Source: Cryobacterium adonitolivorans
GTDB lineage: Bacteria; Actinomycetota; Actinomycetes; Actinomycetales; Microbacteriaceae
NCBI RefSeq assembly: GCF_004402695.1
Contig: NZ_SOFL01000045.1
Coordinates: 91,935 to 155,934, forward strand
Reading direction: 5' to 3'
DNA: 64,000 nucleotides
The notes beneath the pieces were generated by a model. The model was given only the letters and a program-made list of their open reading frames with translations, ran no database searches and was not told the origin of the DNA. The translations under genes and the position numbers were made by a program. Below are positions 55,726 through 64,000 of this stretch, piece after piece (position 1 is the stretch's first letter; every line of letters begins with the position of its first letter).

Positions 55726-56486
55726 CGGCGCACCACCATTCCGGCGTCGGCAAGCTCGCGCTTGACGTCGCCAATCGTCAGGTCTCCGCTGTGGAACACG
55801 GAGGCGGCCAGTACGGCGTCGGCTCCCGCGGTGATCGCCGGTGGGAAGTGTTCGACCCGGCCAGCTCCCCCGGACGCGATCACCGGGACGGAGCTGAGCT
55901 CGCGCATGATCGTGATCAATTCGAGGTCGAAGCCGGCCTTGGTGCCGTCGGCGTCGATGCTGTTCACCAGCAGTTCGCCGGCTCCCAGCTCGATCGCCTG
56001 TCGGGCCCAGGCGAGGGCGTCCAGGTCGGTTTCGGTGCGGCCGCCGTGCGTGGTGACCACAAAACCGGACGGCATGCGCTCGCTGCGCTTGACGTCGAGC
56101 GAGAGCACCAGCACCTGCGCGCCGTACCGGTCGGCGATCTCGGAGATCAGGGCGGGCCTGGCGATGGCGGCGCTGTTCACGCCGACCTTGTCGGCGCCGC
56201 TGGCCTGCAGCCTGGCCACGTCGTCGACGCTGCGGATGCCGCCGCCGACGGTGAGCGGGATGAAGACCTGCTCGGCGGTGGCGCGCACCACGTCGTAGGT
56301 GGTCGAGCGGTCGTCCACCGTCGCGGTCACGTCGAGGAAGGTGAGTTCGTCCGCGCCCTGCTCGTAATAGCGCTTGGCGAGTTCGACGGGGTCGCCGGCG
56401 TCGCGCAGGTTCTGGAAGTTGACGCCCTTGACGACGCGGCCGTTGGCCACGTCGAGGCACGGGATCACGCGAACGGCGAGGCCCAT
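55722..56486 (-). CDS. hisF: Imidazole glycerol phosphate synthase subunit HisF
   Basis: A 254-residue TIM-barrel cyclase subunit. Catalytic aspartates lie in [16 protein letters not shown] (D11) and [12 protein letters not shown] (about D130). It works with the glutaminase HisH, which is not in this window. Located 2 bp after hisG and overlapping hisI. Confidence 0.97.
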   Translation of the reverse strand: MGLAVRVIPCLDVANGRVVKGVNFQNLRDAGDPVELAKRYYEQGADELTFLDVTATVDDRSTTYDVVRATAEQVFIPLTVGGGIRSVDDVARLQASGADKVGVNSAAIARPALISEIADRYGAQVLVLSLDVKRSERMPSGFVVTTHGGRTETDLDALAWARQAIELGAGELLVNSIDADGTKAGFDLELITIMRELSSVPVIASGGAGRVEHFPPAITAGADAVLAASVFHSGDLTIGDVKRELADAGMVVRR

Positions 56487-56488
56487 GG

Positions 56489-57328
56489 TTACAACCGGGC
56501 GTTGTGGATCGAGGTGACGAGGATGGCGCGGGCGCCGAGTTCGTAGAGCCGGTCCATCACGCTGTTGGTGTCCAGGCGCGGGATCATGACGCGTACGGCT
56601 ACCCAGCTCGGGTCCCGCAGCGACGAGATCGTCGGGGACTCGATACCGGACGCGGCCTGGCAGGCGGCGTCGAGGTTGTCCACGTGCACGTCGTAGTCGA
56701 CCAGCACGTACTGGCGGGCCACGAGCACGCCCTGGAGTCTGCGCAGGAGGGTGTTGATTCCCGGGTTCTCGTTCTCGGAGGTGATGAGCACCGCGGTCGA
56801 CTCGAGGATGACCGGTCCGAAGATCTGCAGGCCGGCCTTACGCAGGGTGGAGCCGGTGGAGACGACGTCGGCGACGGCATCCGCCACGCCCAGCTGCACG
56901 GCGGACTCGACGGCGCCGTCGAGGGTGACCAGGTCGACGGTGACGCCGTGGCCGGTCAGGAAGGTGCCGACCAGGCCTGGGTAGCTCGTGGCGACGCGCA
57001 GGCCCTCGAGGTCGGCGAGTTCGCTGAAGCGGCCGGCGGGCCCGGCGAAGCGGAAGGTGGAGTCGCCGAAGTCGAGGCTGGCTATCTCGCCGGCGGTCGA
57101 GCGGGAGTCCAGCAGCAGGTCACGGCCGGTGATGCCGACGTCCAACGCGCCGCTGCCGACGTAGGTGGCGATGTCGCGGGGACGCAGGTAGAAGAACTCC
57201 ACGTCGTTGTGCGGGTCGGACACGACCAGGTCGCGGGGGTCCCTGCGGCCGTTGTAGCCGGCTTCCGACAGCATCTGGGCGGCGGTCTCGGCGAGGGAGC
57301 CCTTGTTGGGCACAGCGATTCTCAACAT
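56489..57328 (-). CDS. hisG: ATP phosphoribosyltransferase (long form)
   Basis: A 279-residue HisG, the first and feedback-controlled enzyme of histidine synthesis. [14 protein letters not shown] starts the catalytic domain. The PRPP loop is in [18 protein letters not shown]. The C-terminal domain (about 205-279) is the regulatory histidine-binding module of the long form, so no HisZ partner is needed. Confidence 0.97.
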   Translation of the reverse strand: MLRIAVPNKGSLAETAAQMLSEAGYNGRRDPRDLVVSDPHNDVEFFYLRPRDIATYVGSGALDVGITGRDLLLDSRSTAGEIASLDFGDSTFRFAGPAGRFSELADLEGLRVATSYPGLVGTFLTGHGVTVDLVTLDGAVESAVQLGVADAVADVVSTGSTLRKAGLQIFGPVILESTAVLITSENENPGINTLLRRLQGVLVARQYVLVDYDVHVDNLDAACQAASGIESPTISSLRDPSWVAVRVMIPRLDTNSVMDRLYELGARAILVTSIHNARL

Positions 57329-57389
57329 GTCAATCTTTCCAAAGGGTGGGACGTGCCAAAGGGCGGGTGGGTTTCGCGAGGTGACGACA

Positions 57390-57653
57390 TCACAGATGTC
57401 GGTAGACGTCCTCGGGGGAAAGCCCCTTCGCCACCATCAGGACCTGCAGGTGGTAGATGAGCTGCGAGATCTCTTCGGCGGTTTCGGTGTCACTCTGGTA
57501 CTCGGCGGCCATCCAGACCTCTGCGGCCTCTTCGACGATTTTCTTGCCGATGGCGTGCACGCCGGCATCGAGTTCCCGGACGGTTCCGGACCCAACCGGG
57601 CGGTCAATGGCCTTCTGGCTCAGCTCAGCGAACAGGTCGTCGAATGTTTTCAC
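57390..57653 (-). CDS. hisE: Phosphoribosyl-ATP pyrophosphatase
   Basis: An 87-residue monofunctional all-alpha MazG-like pyrophosphohydrolase for the second histidine step. Metal-binding glutamates lie in [14 protein letters not shown] and [16 protein letters not shown]. It starts with GTG 57653, which lies inside a perfect 12-bp palindrome. A TAACCT hexamer six bases upstream could serve as a -10 for a leaderless transcript. Confidence 0.95.
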   Translation of the reverse strand: MKTFDDLFAELSQKAIDRPVGSGTVRELDAGVHAIGKKIVEEAAEVWMAAEYQSDTETAEEISQLIYHLQVLMVAKGLSPEDVYRHL

Positions 57654-57663
57654 CTGTACAGGT
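57652..57663. promoter_or_regulatory. Palindrome over the hisE start codon
   Basis: ACCTGTACAGGT, a perfect 12-bp palindrome, overlaps the first two bases of the hisE GTG start and the likely transcription start. It could be an operator for a dimeric repressor. Confidence 0.4.
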
Positions 57664-57698
57664 TACCGGTCCGACAGGCTCCCCGGGCGCGGACCGGC

Positions 57699-58364
57699 CT
57701 AGTGGGCGTGCGAGTGCAGCTCGGCGGCCGAGCGCAGCCGCTCGATCTGCCCGGCCGGGTCGCCGTTGAAGACGCTGGATCCGGCGACGAAGGTGTTGGC
57801 GCCGGCAGCGGCGGCCTGCGCGATGGTGTCCTCGGTGATGCCGCCGTCGACCTGCAGCCAGACGTCGAGGCCCTTCTCGCGCACAGCATCGGCCAGGAGG
57901 CTGAGCTTGGGCATGGTCGAGGCCAGGAAACTCTGTCCGCCGAAGCCCGGTTCGACGGTCATCACCAGCACCTGGTCGAATTCGTCGAGCAGGTCGAGGT
58001 AGGGCTCTACCGGGGTGCCGGGTTTGAGGGCGATGCCGGCCCTGGAGCCGATGGCGCGCAGGCGCCGTGCCAGGGCGACGGCATCCGTGGCCGCCTCGGC
58101 GTGGAAAGTCACCGAGTAGGCGCCGGCCTCGGCGTACGCGGGCGCCCACCGGTCGGGGTCCTCGATCATCAGGTGGATGTCCAACGGGATCGGGGACACC
58201 TGCAGCAGACGTTCCACGATCGGAAGGCCGAGGGTGAGGTTCGGCACGAAGTGGTTGTCCATGACGTCGACATGGGCGAGGTCGGCGGTGCTGATGCGGC
58301 CGAATTCCCTCTCCAGGTTGGCGAAGTCTGCGGCCAGAATGCTCGGGTTGATCCGGGTAACCAT
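57699..58364 (-). CDS. rpe: Ribulose-phosphate 3-epimerase
   Basis: A 221-residue TIM-barrel metalloenzyme that interconverts ribulose 5-phosphate and xylulose 5-phosphate. [13 protein letters not shown] at the N-terminus, [27 protein letters not shown] and [12 protein letters not shown] include the metal-binding histidines and aspartates; VDGGI is near the C-terminus. It complements the distant tkt-tal cluster and is 36 bp downstream of rsmB. Confidence 0.97.
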   Translation of the reverse strand: MVTRINPSILAADFANLEREFGRISTADLAHVDVMDNHFVPNLTLGLPIVERLLQVSPIPLDIHLMIEDPDRWAPAYAEAGAYSVTFHAEAATDAVALARRLRAIGSRAGIALKPGTPVEPYLDLLDEFDQVLVMTVEPGFGGQSFLASTMPKLSLLADAVREKGLDVWLQVDGGITEDTIAQAAAAGANTFVAGSSVFNGDPAGQIERLRSAAELHSHAH

Positions 58365-58400
58365 GGTTTCACCCTACCGAACCACGGCCGCGCCGGCCGT

Positions 58401-59843
58401 TCAGTCCGGCTGCCGCTCCAACAGGGTGATGAACATGGCGTCGGTGCCGTGCCGGTGCGGCCAGAGCTGCACGCTGCCGGGATCGCCGGCCAGGTCCAGC
58501 GGCTGCACGGCCAGGCCCTGCAACACCGCGGCGGTGTCCATTGGCGCGATCTTGTCACCCCAAGCCTTACGGGCCGTCGCCACGATCCCCCGGGTCTCGG
58601 CGATGTGCGGCGAGCAGGTGACGTAGGCCAGGATGCCGCCGGGCTTGAGCGCGCCGAGCGCCGCGTGGATCAGGGCGGACTGCAGGTCGGAGAGCTCCGC
58701 GACGTCCTTGGGCTGCTTTCGCCAACGCGCCTCAGGGCGGCGGCGCAGGGCGCCGAGCCCGGTGCACGGGGCGTCGAGAAGGATCCGGTCGAAGACCTCT
58801 GGCTGGTCCTCGCCGACCCAGGTGCCGTCCATCTCCCAGACGGGCACGTCGGCGGGCACGGCGGCCAGCGCTGCCCGCACCAGCTGCGCCCTGGCCGGGA
58901 CGACCTCGTTGGCGACGAGGGTGGCGCCGCCGTTCAGGGCCTCGGCGGCGAGCAGGGCGGCCTTGCCGCCGGGTCCGGCGCACAGGTCGAGCCAGCGTTC
59001 ACCCTCCACGATCGGGCGGGCGCGGCTCAGGGCGAGGGCGGCGAGCTGGGAGCCCTCGTCCTGCACCCGCAGGCGTCCCTGGCTGTCCTTCATCAGGTGG
59101 TGCGGGTCTCCCCCGGCGAGGACGAAGCCCGTTGGCGAGAAGGCGTTGGCATCGCCCAGCTCTGCTGTGGCCTCGGCGAGCCCGGGCAGCGCCACCATGT
59201 TGACCCGCGGCGCGGCGTTGTCGGCGGCGAGGAGCTCCTCGAGTTCGCCCTCACGACCCTCCTGGCGCAGGGATTGCCGGAACGCGCGCACCACCCAGAC
59301 CGGGTGGGAATACAGGGCGGCGATGGCGTCGTCCGGCGACGTGGTGTCGGCGAGGATGCGTTCCCGCCACTCGTCGGCGCTGACCCGGGCGATCGCGCGC
59401 AGCACACCGTTGGTGAAGCCCGTCGCGGAGCGGGAGCCCACCTGGCGGGCGAGCTCGACGGATTCGTTGACGGCGGCGTGGGTGGCGACGCGGGTGGCCA
59501 GCAGCTGGTGCGCGCCCAGCCTGAGCACGTCGAGGATGGCAGGGTCGATGGCCGTGACGGGCCGGCCGGCGGCCTCGGCGATGACCCTGTCGTAGAAACC
59601 CTGCATGCGCAGGGTGCCGTAGGTGAGCTCGGTGGCCAGCGCGGCATCCGCCGTGTTGAGTGCCGCCCGCTGGATGCGGGTGGGCAGCAGCAGGTTCGCG
59701 TACGCGTCCGATTCGCGGACGGCCGCGATCACCTCGTAGGCGACCCGGCGGGCGGGCTGCACGACGTTCGGCCGTGCAGCGTTCTGCCGTGCAGCGTTCG
59801 GACGTGCAGCGTTCGGGCGGGTGTCGCCCCGGCGTTCGCTCAT
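58401..59843 (-). CDS. rsmB: 16S rRNA (cytosine-967-C5)-methyltransferase RsmB
   Basis: A 480-residue enzyme with an N-terminal NusB-like domain (about 30-160) and a C-terminal SAM methyltransferase domain. The SAM site is DLCAGPGGKAALLA. The catalytic pair is in DAPCTGLG and YVTCSPH. ATG 59843 overlaps the fmt stop by 4 bp. The first 25 residues form an asparagine-alanine-arginine repeat encoded by 15-bp tandem units, absent from typical homologues. The Fmt-RsmB pairing is widely conserved. Confidence 0.95.
   Translation of the reverse strand: MSERRGDTRPNAARPNAARQNAARPNVVQPARRVAYEVIAAVRESDAYANLLLPTRIQRAALNTADAALATELTYGTLRMQGFYDRVIAEAAGRPVTAIDPAILDVLRLGAHQLLATRVATHAAVNESVELARQVGSRSATGFTNGVLRAIARVSADEWRERILADTTSPDDAIAALYSHPVWVVRAFRQSLRQEGREGELEELLAADNAAPRVNMVALPGLAEATAELGDANAFSPTGFVLAGGDPHHLMKDSQGRLRVQDEGSQLAALALSRARPIVEGERWLDLCAGPGGKAALLAAEALNGGATLVANEVVPARAQLVRAALAAVPADVPVWEMDGTWVGEDQPEVFDRILLDAPCTGLGALRRRPEARWRKQPKDVAELSDLQSALIHAALGALKPGGILAYVTCSPHIAETRGIVATARKAWGDKIAPMDTAAVLQGLAVQPLDLAGDPGSVQLWPHRHGTDAMFITLLERQPD
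59765..59817 (-). repeat. 15-bp in-frame tandem repeat in rsmB
   Basis: Three and a half units of CGTTCKGMCGTGCAG (59765-59779, 59780-59794, 59795-59809 and a partial) encode the NAARP/NAARQ repeat at the RsmB N-terminus. Confidence 0.92.
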
Positions 59844-60757
59844 GACGCGATCACCTCGGTTGCTGCCACTCCGCGCCACCAGTCGATTGCTTTCATTGGG
59901 GTTTTTCCTGACGGTTGAACGGTGATGAGTTCGAGCGGCTCCGTGCCGGTGCCGATCAGAATGCGTTTGTCGATTTCGGTGATGTGACCGGCGGTGAGGC
60001 CGGGTTGCCCGTGTGCGGGGGCCACGTCGTGGAGTTTGAGCCTGGCGCCGTCGATCTCGGTGAAGGCGCCGGGTTCGGGGGTGACGCCGCGGATGATGGC
60101 GTGGATCCTCTCGCCGGGCAGCGTCCAGTCCACGCGTGCGTCGTCGAGGCTGAGCTTGGGGGCGAGGGTGACCTCGCCGCTCTGGTCGGTGGCCCGGATG
60201 CTGCCGGCGGCGATGTCGTCGACGACGTTCCGAAGCAGGTCGGCGCCGCTCTGACTGAGGCTCTCCAGCAGGATGCCCGCCGTGGCGTGCCGACCGATGG
60301 GCACCGCGAGCTCGGCGAAGACGGCGCCGGCGTCGAGTTCGGCGACGAGCTGGAAGACGGCGGCGCCGGTCTCGGCGTCCCCGGCCATGATCGCGCGCTG
60401 CACGGGCGCCGCTCCGCGCCAGCGGGGCAGCAGGGAGAAGTGGAGGTTGATCCAGCCCAGGCGGGGCGCTGAGAGCAGGGGCTCTCGCACCAGGCCGCCG
60501 TAGGCCACGATCACGCCGAGGTCGGCGTCCAGGGCCGTGATGGCCGCGGTCGCGTCGGCGTCGAGCCGGTTGGCCTTGATCACGGGCAGGCCGAGGTTCT
60601 CGGCGGCAGCGGCCACCGGTGACGGCGTGAGCACGCGCTTGCGGCCGAGTGCGGCATCCGTGCGGGTGACCACAGCGGCGATCTCATGGTCTGAGGAGGC
60701 CAGGAGGGTCAGGCTGGGCACGGCAACCTGCGGGGTCCCGGCGAAGACGAGTTTCAT
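59840..60757 (-). CDS. fmt: Methionyl-tRNA formyltransferase
   Basis: A 305-residue enzyme that formylates initiator Met-tRNA. The catalytic and signature region INLHFSLLPRWRGAAPVQRAI contains the key histidine; here it is broken over residues 107-127. A C-terminal OB-like domain that binds tRNA follows (about 205-305). It directly follows priA with no gap and overlaps rsmB. Confidence 0.97.
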   Translation of the reverse strand: MKLVFAGTPQVAVPSLTLLASSDHEIAAVVTRTDAALGRKRVLTPSPVAAAAENLGLPVIKANRLDADATAAITALDADLGVIVAYGGLVREPLLSAPRLGWINLHFSLLPRWRGAAPVQRAIMAGDAETGAAVFQLVAELDAGAVFAELAVPIGRHATAGILLESLSQSGADLLRNVVDDIAAGSIRATDQSGEVTLAPKLSLDDARVDWTLPGERIHAIIRGVTPEPGAFTEIDGARLKLHDVAPAHGQPGLTAGHITEIDKRILIGTGTEPLELITVQPSGKTPMKAIDWWRGVAATEVIAS

Positions 60758-62848
60758 TTACAGCAGCTCCGGGTCGTCGAATCGTACTCTGAGTGTAGGC
60801 GCAGGGCGGAACGCGGCGCCCTTGGGCTTGCGTCGGCTGGCCGCGTTGCGCACGATCGCGGCCTTGAGGGTGCGCGCAACCTCGTCGCCCAGCGGATAGC
60901 CGAAACGCACGATGGCGCGCACCAGCGCGGGCCCGCCGGGTTTCTGGCCGGGGCCCTCGGGGTCGTGGCTGACCGGCCCGAGAACGTCGAGACCGGGCAG
61001 CTCGGCCAGCGACTCGATGGCGGTCTCCACCTCGGCGCTGGTTCCGGTGACGGAGGCCACCCGCACCGCCGGCGGGAAGCGCAGCTGGCGGCGGTCGGCG
61101 AGTTCGGCGGCGGCGTACGGCCCCGGTTGCCAGGTGTTGAGGGCGTGGGCGAGGGCCCCGCCCACTCCGGCGAGCATGACGGAGGCGCCGGGAGCGGCCA
61201 GGGCGGCGGCGTTGGCCCACCAGCGCAGGCAGTCCTCCCCCACCCGCAGGGACTCGCGGGCGAGCATCCGTTCGCCGTCGAGCAGCAGGATCGCGCTGTA
61301 GCCGTTGCGGGGTATCGGTTCGGCGCCGCGGGTGGCGATCACCAGGGCAGGCTCCGGCCCGATGGTCTGCACGGTGTGCTCGCCGTCGGCGACGATCACC
61401 CGGGAGCCGGGAAAGGCCCGGCCGAGCTCCTCGGCAGTGCGCCCGGTGCCGACGGTGACCACGCGCAGGTTTGTGGCCTCGCAGTGCGAGCAGTGCCAGC
61501 CGGCGGCGAGGTGGCCGCACCAGCGGCAGGCGGGGGTGGCGTTGGCGTTGGCGAGGGCCAGCGGTCCCTGGCACTGAGTGCAGCGGGCGGATTGGCCGCA
61601 GGAGCGGCAGGCCAGCATCGGTGCGTAGCCGGGGCTGGCGACCTGCACCAGCACGGGGCCGCTCTTCACGGCTTCCTTCGCGGCGAGCCAGGCCGCTGAC
61701 GGGATGCGGGCGGCCCTGGCCTGCGCATCGGGCTCGGACTGGAAGGTGGTGGGGATGACCCTGGGGTGGCTGTCGCGGGTCGGGCGCACGGCACGCAGCC
61801 AGCCGATCCCGACCAGTCGTTCGGTCTCGACGCTCCGCGAGTGGCCGATGAGGACGAGCGCGCAGTCGGCGGCTTCCCGGCGGATCAGGGCGGCGTCGCG
61901 GGCGTGCACGTAGGGGCTGAGCTGTTCGCCGTAGAGCGGGTCGCCGTCGTCCCACAGCACGATCAGGCCGAGGTCGTGGGCGGGGGCGTACACGGCGGAG
62001 CGGTTGCCGAGGATGATCCGCGGTCGGCCCTCGAGCAGGGTGAGGAAGCCGCGGTAGCGGTCGGGATTGCTCTGCCTGGCGTCGACGCGGACGACGTCGT
62101 CCGCGGGCGCCAGCGTGGCGAGGGCGGCCTGCAGCTGGTCCTGGTCGCGGAAGTCCGGTACCACGAGGATGCTGCTCTTGCCCTGCCGGAGCGCCGACAC
62201 GGCGAGTTCGGCCATGGTGATCGCCCAGGTGCCGACGGTGCTGCCGCCATCATCCGGTCCGGCCAGGCGGATCAGGCTCGGCACCGCGGCGATACAGACG
62301 CGCAGCCGATCGGCCACGATGGTGCCGAGGGTTTCGGGCGGGTACTCGGCGAAACCGGGTTCGGCCAGCGTGGTGGCCGCTTCCGCGGCCGGAGCCTCGG
62401 GTGAGACGGCCCGCGCGGCCAGCCAGGCCTTCTCCACGCGCACCGCACGGGGCGGCACGGCCAGACGAACGATGTCGCTTGCGTTGCCGGCGGCCCGGTC
62501 GGCCAGGCGTCGGGCGAGCTGCCAGATGGGTTCGGTGAGCACGGGCACGGCAGACACTATCGAGTCGACCGGGCTGAGCTTGCCGCTGTACCCGGTGTCG
62601 GCACCACTCGAGCCGATGCCGTCAAGGGTCGCCGCCTCGGCCGTCTCCGCGGCTGCCTGCTGCGGGTCGATCAGCTCGATCAGGTAGCCGTCAGCCACCC
62701 GGTTGGCCGAGCGCAACGGAACCCGCACCCGCACTCCCGGCTGGGCGAGGTGGGCCAGCTCGTCGGGAATGGCGTAATCGAAGAGATGGTCGAGCTGCGG
62801 CAGGGGCGAGTCGATCAGCACCCTTGCGATGAGGCCGGTGCGAGTCAT
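60758..62848 (-). CDS. priA: PriA-like primosomal protein N', helicase motifs degenerate
   Basis: A 696-residue PriA relative. The N-terminal 3' DNA-end-binding domain (RVLIDSPLPQLDHLFDYAIP) and the zinc-binding insert with four CxxC pairs (CRSC, CTQC, CRWC, CSHC) are conserved. The Walker A GxGKT is missing from the expected position and the DEEH box reads WDDGD, so ATP-driven unwinding is unlikely. Actinobacterial PriA proteins in general lack helicase motifs. It may still act in replication restart as a DNA- or protein-binding platform. It is between metK and fmt, the normal order. Confidence 0.92.
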   Translation of the reverse strand: MTRTGLIARVLIDSPLPQLDHLFDYAIPDELAHLAQPGVRVRVPLRSANRVADGYLIELIDPQQAAAETAEAATLDGIGSSGADTGYSGKLSPVDSIVSAVPVLTEPIWQLARRLADRAAGNASDIVRLAVPPRAVRVEKAWLAARAVSPEAPAAEAATTLAEPGFAEYPPETLGTIVADRLRVCIAAVPSLIRLAGPDDGGSTVGTWAITMAELAVSALRQGKSSILVVPDFRDQDQLQAALATLAPADDVVRVDARQSNPDRYRGFLTLLEGRPRIILGNRSAVYAPAHDLGLIVLWDDGDPLYGEQLSPYVHARDAALIRREAADCALVLIGHSRSVETERLVGIGWLRAVRPTRDSHPRVIPTTFQSEPDAQARAARIPSAAWLAAKEAVKSGPVLVQVASPGYAPMLACRSCGQSARCTQCQGPLALANANATPACRWCGHLAAGWHCSHCEATNLRVVTVGTGRTAEELGRAFPGSRVIVADGEHTVQTIGPEPALVIATRGAEPIPRNGYSAILLLDGERMLARESLRVGEDCLRWWANAAALAAPGASVMLAGVGGALAHALNTWQPGPYAAAELADRRQLRFPPAVRVASVTGTSAEVETAIESLAELPGLDVLGPVSHDPEGPGQKPGGPALVRAIVRFGYPLGDEVARTLKAAIVRNAASRRKPKGAAFRPAPTLRVRFDDPELL

Positions 62849-62914
62849 CTGCGGCCTCTCTCGTTTACTAGTCTCGGGGTTTATGCGGCTCGAGGGGTCG
62901 CGCGTCTCAACGGT

Positions 62915-64000
62915 TCAGAGTCCTGCTGCGCTTCTCAGGTCGTCGACCCTGTCGAGTCGCTCCCAGGTGAATTCGGGCAGTTCCCGACCGAAGTGGCCGT
63001 AGGCCGCCGTCTGGGCGTAGATCGGCCGCAGCAGGTCGAGGTCGTGGATGATCGCGGCGGGGCGCAGGTCGAAGACCTCGCGGATGGCGGCGGTGATGTC
63101 CTTCTCCGGCAGGGCGCCGGTGCCGAAGGTTTCCACGTACAGGCCCACCGGTGAGGCGGTGCCGATGGCGTAGGCCACCTGGATCTCGAGGCGTTCGGCC
63201 AGTCCGGCCGCAACGGCGTTCTTGGCGACCCAGCGCATGGCGTAGGCGCCGGAGCGGTCGACCTTGGACGGATCCTTGCCACTGAACGCGCCGCCACCGT
63301 GCCGGCTGGATCCGCCGTAGGTGTCGATGATGATCTTGCGTCCGGTGAGGCCAGCGTCGCCCTGCGGGCCGCCGATCTCGAACCGGCCGGTGGGGTTCAC
63401 CAGGGTGCGCAGGTTGCTCGCGTCGAGGTCGACACGCTCCAGCACGGGCTTGATGACGAGTTCGGCGATTTCGGCGCGGAGCTGCTCGGTGCGCACCGAC
63501 GGGGAGTGCTGGGTGGAGAGCACGACGGTTTCGACGGTGCGGGGAATGATGCCGTCGTAGCCGATGGTGACCTGGGTCTTGCCGTCGGGCCTGAGGTAGC
63601 TCAGTTCCCCGGACTTACGAACCTCGGCCAGGCGTTCGGCCATGCGGTGTGCGATCCAGATCGGGATCGGCATCAGCTCGGGGGTCTCGCGGGTGGCGTA
63701 GCCGAACATGATGCCCTGGTCGCCGGCGCCCTGGCGGTCGTAGTCGTCGACGCTGTCCTGCTCCCGGCTCTCGTAGGCGTCGTCGACGCCCTGGGCGATG
63801 TCGGGAGACTGCCCGCCGATGGAGATCTCGACGCCGCAGGAGCGGCCGTCGAACCAGACGTCCGAGGAGTCATAACCGATGTCGGTGATGCACTTGCGCA
63901 CGATCGAGGGGATTTCGACGTACCCTGCCGTGGTGACCTCACCGGCCACGTGCACGAGGCCCGTGGTGACGAGCGTCTCCACCGCGACCCGGCTGTGCGG
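62915..64000 (-). CDS. metK: S-adenosylmethionine synthetase (5' part beyond window)
   Basis: At least 361 residues of MetK are visible and the N-terminus (about 35-40 residues) is cut off by the window end. The frame stays open to 64000, with [14 protein letters not shown] at the edge. Conserved segments are [12 protein letters not shown], the methionine/ATP loop, [18 protein letters not shown] and the C-terminal EFTWER. It makes SAM from methionine and ATP, which feeds RsmB and other methyltransferases. Confidence 0.97.
   Translation of the reverse strand, partial: PHSRVAVETLVTTGLVHVAGEVTTAGYVEIPSIVRKCITDIGYDSSDVWFDGRSCGVEISIGGQSPDIAQGVDDAYESREQDSVDDYDRQGAGDQGIMFGYATRETPELMPIPIWIAHRMAERLAEVRKSGELSYLRPDGKTQVTIGYDGIIPRTVETVVLSTQHSPSVRTEQLRAEIAELVIKPVLERVDLDASNLRTLVNPTGRFEIGGPQGDAGLTGRKIIIDTYGGSSRHGGGAFSGKDPSKVDRSGAYAMRWVAKNAVAAGLAERLEIQVAYAIGTASPVGLYVETFGTGALPEKDITAAIREVFDLRPAAIIHDLDLLRPIYAQTAAYGHFGRELPEFTWERLDRVDDLRSAAGL

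Overview
The window is ordinary core chromosome from a high-GC actinobacterium. Gene content and order point to the family Microbacteriaceae (Cryobacterium/Leifsonia-like), although the genus cannot be fixed from sequence alone. Supporting traits are WhiA, RbpA, OpcA, an ANTAR response regulator, a PriA without helicase motifs, an HGxxPAAW protein inside the trp operon, many GTG/TTG starts and many 4-bp ATGA/GTGA gene overlaps. I found no phage, insertion sequence, CRISPR array, integrase or other mobile element. About 54 protein genes and one tRNA fill the window almost completely. The only gene-free stretch over 300 bp is the 309 bp upstream of rpsA.

Layout. 0.1-1.6 kb (+): a DUF3099 protein, a small conserved protein and a SURF1-family protein. 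1.6-4.0 kb (-): an ABC-F ATPase and a TetR regulator. 4.1-8.3 kb (-): the Fe-S assembly operon sufB-sufD-Rieske-sufC-sufT. 8.6-10.6 kb: ctaA (+) and ctaB (-), which make haem A for cytochrome oxidase, the same enzyme SURF1 helps assemble. 10.9-19.1 kb (+): tkt-tal-pgi-zwf-opcA-pgl, a nearly complete pentose phosphate set without gnd. 19.1-23.0 kb (-): rbpA, secG and the glycolytic operon gap-pgk-tpiA. 23.1-35.0 kb (-): sodA, whiA, rapZ, uvrC, uvrA, uvrB, coaE, rpsA. 35.3-39.7 kb (-): a DUF885 protein and polA. 39.8-41.1 kb: a thioesterase (+), the ANTAR regulator (-) and tRNA-Leu(CAA) (+). 41.3-64.0 kb (-): one long co-directional run in transcription order metK (cut by the window end), priA, fmt, rsmB, rpe, hisE, hisG, hisF, hisI, trpE, a Trp-associated membrane protein, HGxxPAAW, trpC, trpB, trpA, lgt, gltB, gltD, pyk.

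Functionally the window joins central carbon flux (lower glycolysis plus pentose phosphate pathway) with its anabolic outlets: PRPP-derived histidine and tryptophan, and glutamate by GOGAT. It also carries nucleotide excision repair (UvrABC plus Pol I) and respiratory cofactor assembly.

No undescribed multi-gene system is visible. The best regulatory signal is a shared element just upstream of both uvrB and uvrA: TGTCGGTG-N8-TAGACT-N6-start codon. It matches the mycobacterial RecA-NDp/PafBC DNA-damage promoter consensus and predicts leaderless mRNAs, with uvrA starting at GTG 30680. A second recurrent oddity is short tandem duplications straddling the stop codons of three unrelated genes (periods 14, 16 and 14 bp, never a multiple of three), while repeats inside coding regions have in-frame 15-bp periods.
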